A DNA stretch of 14,535 nucleotides from Bacteroidales bacterium UBA4621 (lineage in GTDB: Bacteria; Bacteroidota; Bacteroidia; Bacteroidales; Paludibacteraceae): contig DGIN01000034.1 in the NCBI GenBank assembly GCA_002387325.1, forward strand, positions 1 to 14,535, in the 5' to 3' direction. The notes beneath the pieces were generated by a model that worked only from the letters and a program-made list of their open reading frames with translations, did not search any database and had not been told where the DNA came from. Shown one piece after another: positions 13,599 to 14,535 of this stretch. The position numbers and the translations under genes were made by a program. Each line of letters begins with the position of its first letter. The stretch's first letter is position 1.

Positions 13599-14066
13599 AT
13601 GAATACGAAACTTATTTCATTGGTAGTGCTTCTTTTTATGGGTATTACCCTTCAGGCACAGAACAATCATTGTATTGAAAAAGGGCGCAAGATAAGCGTT
13701 ATCATCACCCAGAAAATCAACTCCCCAAAAGACTTGAAGACCCCTACGGCAGAGGTGGCAGGCGATGTATATGACGAAGCAGGGGAGGTTGTACTTATCA
13801 AAAAAGGTACTCCTGTTTATACACAAGTTCGTTGCCATCGCGCCAATGTTACGGGCAGTGTAGGCGAAATCACTATTGTGCCGATTAGTACCCTTGCATA
13901 CAACGAACGCGAGATTACTTTTGACGCAGAGCCGATAGTGTTCAGAGGCAATGAGAATGCCGTTTTCCGGTCACAGATGAAGGCAGTTGTAGCAAAAGGC
14001 ACAGCCTTTATCGCCCCTATCGCGAATACGTACTGCTTCAATACGCAACTGCCCAAAGCGGAATAG
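13599..14066 (+). CDS. Small exported protein of unknown function
   Basis: This 155-residue protein has a signal peptide, NTKLISLVVLLFMGITLQA, cleaved before or after Gln21. The mature part is almost all predicted beta strand. It has two related turns, VVLIKKGTPVYTQV (64-77) and AVVAKGTAFIAPI (129-141), separated by GSVGEITIVPISTLAYNERE (86-105). The pattern 'valine-rich strand, K-G-T-P, valine strand, then S-x-G-x-I' resembles beta-barrel proteins with an 'IPAGT' turn seen in secretion and pilus-associated proteins, but the resemblance is by eye only. Cys25, Cys79 and Cys146 could form disulfides. I chose the ATG at 13599; an in-frame ATG at 13569 overlaps the lipoprotein gene and would bury the signal peptide. 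No T9SS C-terminal sorting domain is visible. Confidence 0.75.
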   Translation: MNTKLISLVVLLFMGITLQAQNNHCIEKGRKISVIITQKINSPKDLKTPTAEVAGDVYDEAGEVVLIKKGTPVYTQVRCHRANVTGSVGEITIVPISTLAYNEREITFDAEPIVFRGNENAVFRSQMKAVVAKGTAFIAPIANTYCFNTQLPKAE

Positions 14067-14090
14067 AGGTACATTCTACAGATGTGCAAT

Positions 14091-14126
14091 AAAAAAGACT
14101 GCCCTGGCAATAGGGCAGTCTTTTTT
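14091..14126. terminator. Bidirectional terminator between the exported-protein gene and tig
   Basis: A perfect 15-bp stem pairs AAAAAAGACTGCCCT (14091-14105) with AGGGCAGTCTTTTTT (14112-14126) over GGCAAT. The A-run on one side and T-run on the other let it act on both strands, ending the 13208-14066 transcript and the leftward tig transcript. Confidence 0.92.
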
Positions 14127-14150
14127 CAGTATCAATAATACTTGCGGGGT

Positions 14151-14535
14151 TTAGGCGAAGAGTTTGCCGAAGTCCTCTTGTGAGATGGATTTCTCTTCGA
14201 GTTTGACCACGCCTTTGAGGACATTGAAGATCTTGTTCTCGGCTACGCGCTCGATGATACCGCGTAGTTGGTTTTCTTTCTTGAGCATCTCCTGTGCATA
14301 GGAGGCGAGATACTGATCATCGATGTGCATCAGACCGTATTGCATAAACTGCATACGTGCCACCTCTTTGGCATACGCCTCGACTTCCTCTTTCTGCACA
14401 TCAATTTTGAACTCTTTCATCAGTTGATCTTTCGCCAAGTGCCATTTGAGTTCCTCGAGCATTTTTGGAAATTCCTTGTCGAGTTCTTCGGCAGTCATTT
14501 TCTCGTTGGTAGCGAGTACCCAGCGTTTGAGGAAC
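14151..14535 (-). CDS. tig: Trigger factor, C-terminal part (runs off the window)
   Basis: Trigger factor is the ribosome-bound chaperone that meets nascent chains. Only the last 127 residues are present; the reading frame stays open to the right edge and continues beyond it. Visible sequence begins FLKRWVLATNEKMTAEELDK, continues through LEELKWHLAKDQLMKEFKID and ends ISQEDFGKLFA. It is the all-helical C-terminal domain, whose arms form the substrate cradle, and the KWHLAKDQLMKEF-type helix is typical of Bacteroidota trigger factors. The internal ATG at 14498 is not the gene start, because the frame and homology continue upstream of it. It is convergent with the exported-protein gene across the shared terminator. 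Confidence 0.9.
   Translation of the reverse strand, partial: FLKRWVLATNEKMTAEELDKEFPKMLEELKWHLAKDQLMKEFKIDVQKEEVEAYAKEVARMQFMQYGLMHIDDQYLASYAQEMLKKENQLRGIIERVAENKIFNVLKGVVKLEEKSISQEDFGKLFA

Overview
This window comes from the chromosome of a Bacteroidota bacterium, most likely order Bacteroidales. It carries the core operon of the type IX secretion system (T9SS) in the order porP-porK-porL-porM-porN. Several other features agree: Bacteroidota-type promoter elements (-7 TAnnTTTG), a lack of strong Shine-Dalgarno sequences, Bacteroidota-restricted small families (DUF2795, DUF3098), and the ftsX / DUF3098 / uppP / truB / queA cluster. I cannot name the genus.

Layout. Positions 148-1484 hold a SAM-dependent methyltransferase overlapping, through ATGA, a PduO-type cob(I)alamin adenosyltransferase. 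Positions 1560-8059 form one T9SS transcription unit. It has a clear promoter, a roughly 125-nt leader with predicted hairpins, a small acidic DUF2795 protein, then porP, porK, porL, porM and porN, and ends in a 12-bp perfect-stem terminator. Positions 8184-10790 are a tightly packed envelope and RNA block: ftsX, a DUF3098 membrane protein, uppP and truB, with overlapping ends. queA and ung follow on the same strand. Positions 12732-13207 hold no convincing gene. This stretch contains a C10 tract, a terminator, four copies of an 11-bp repeat, a 7-bp GT-rich repeat and a promoter. The promoter probably drives a small lipoprotein gene and a small exported-protein gene (13208-14066). A bidirectional terminator then separates these from the 3' end of the trigger factor gene (tig), which lies on the minus strand and runs off the right edge.

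How the genes work together. PorK (lipoprotein) and PorN (periplasmic) are known in other Bacteroidota to form rings at the outer membrane. PorL and PorM are the inner-membrane, proton-driven motor that spans the periplasm. PorP is a membrane-associated partner at the outer membrane. FtsX (division and cell-wall hydrolase control) and UppP (lipid-carrier recycling) serve peptidoglycan synthesis. TruB and QueA modify tRNA, and Ung removes uracil from DNA.

The protein-coding content is mostly well known. The less explained material is outside or beside the genes: the structured leader of the T9SS operon, the DUF2795 gene joined to it, the unusual porP start region, two unrelated 11-bp-period repeat tracts, and the small exported pair at 13208-14066. 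I did not find a clear new multi-gene system.
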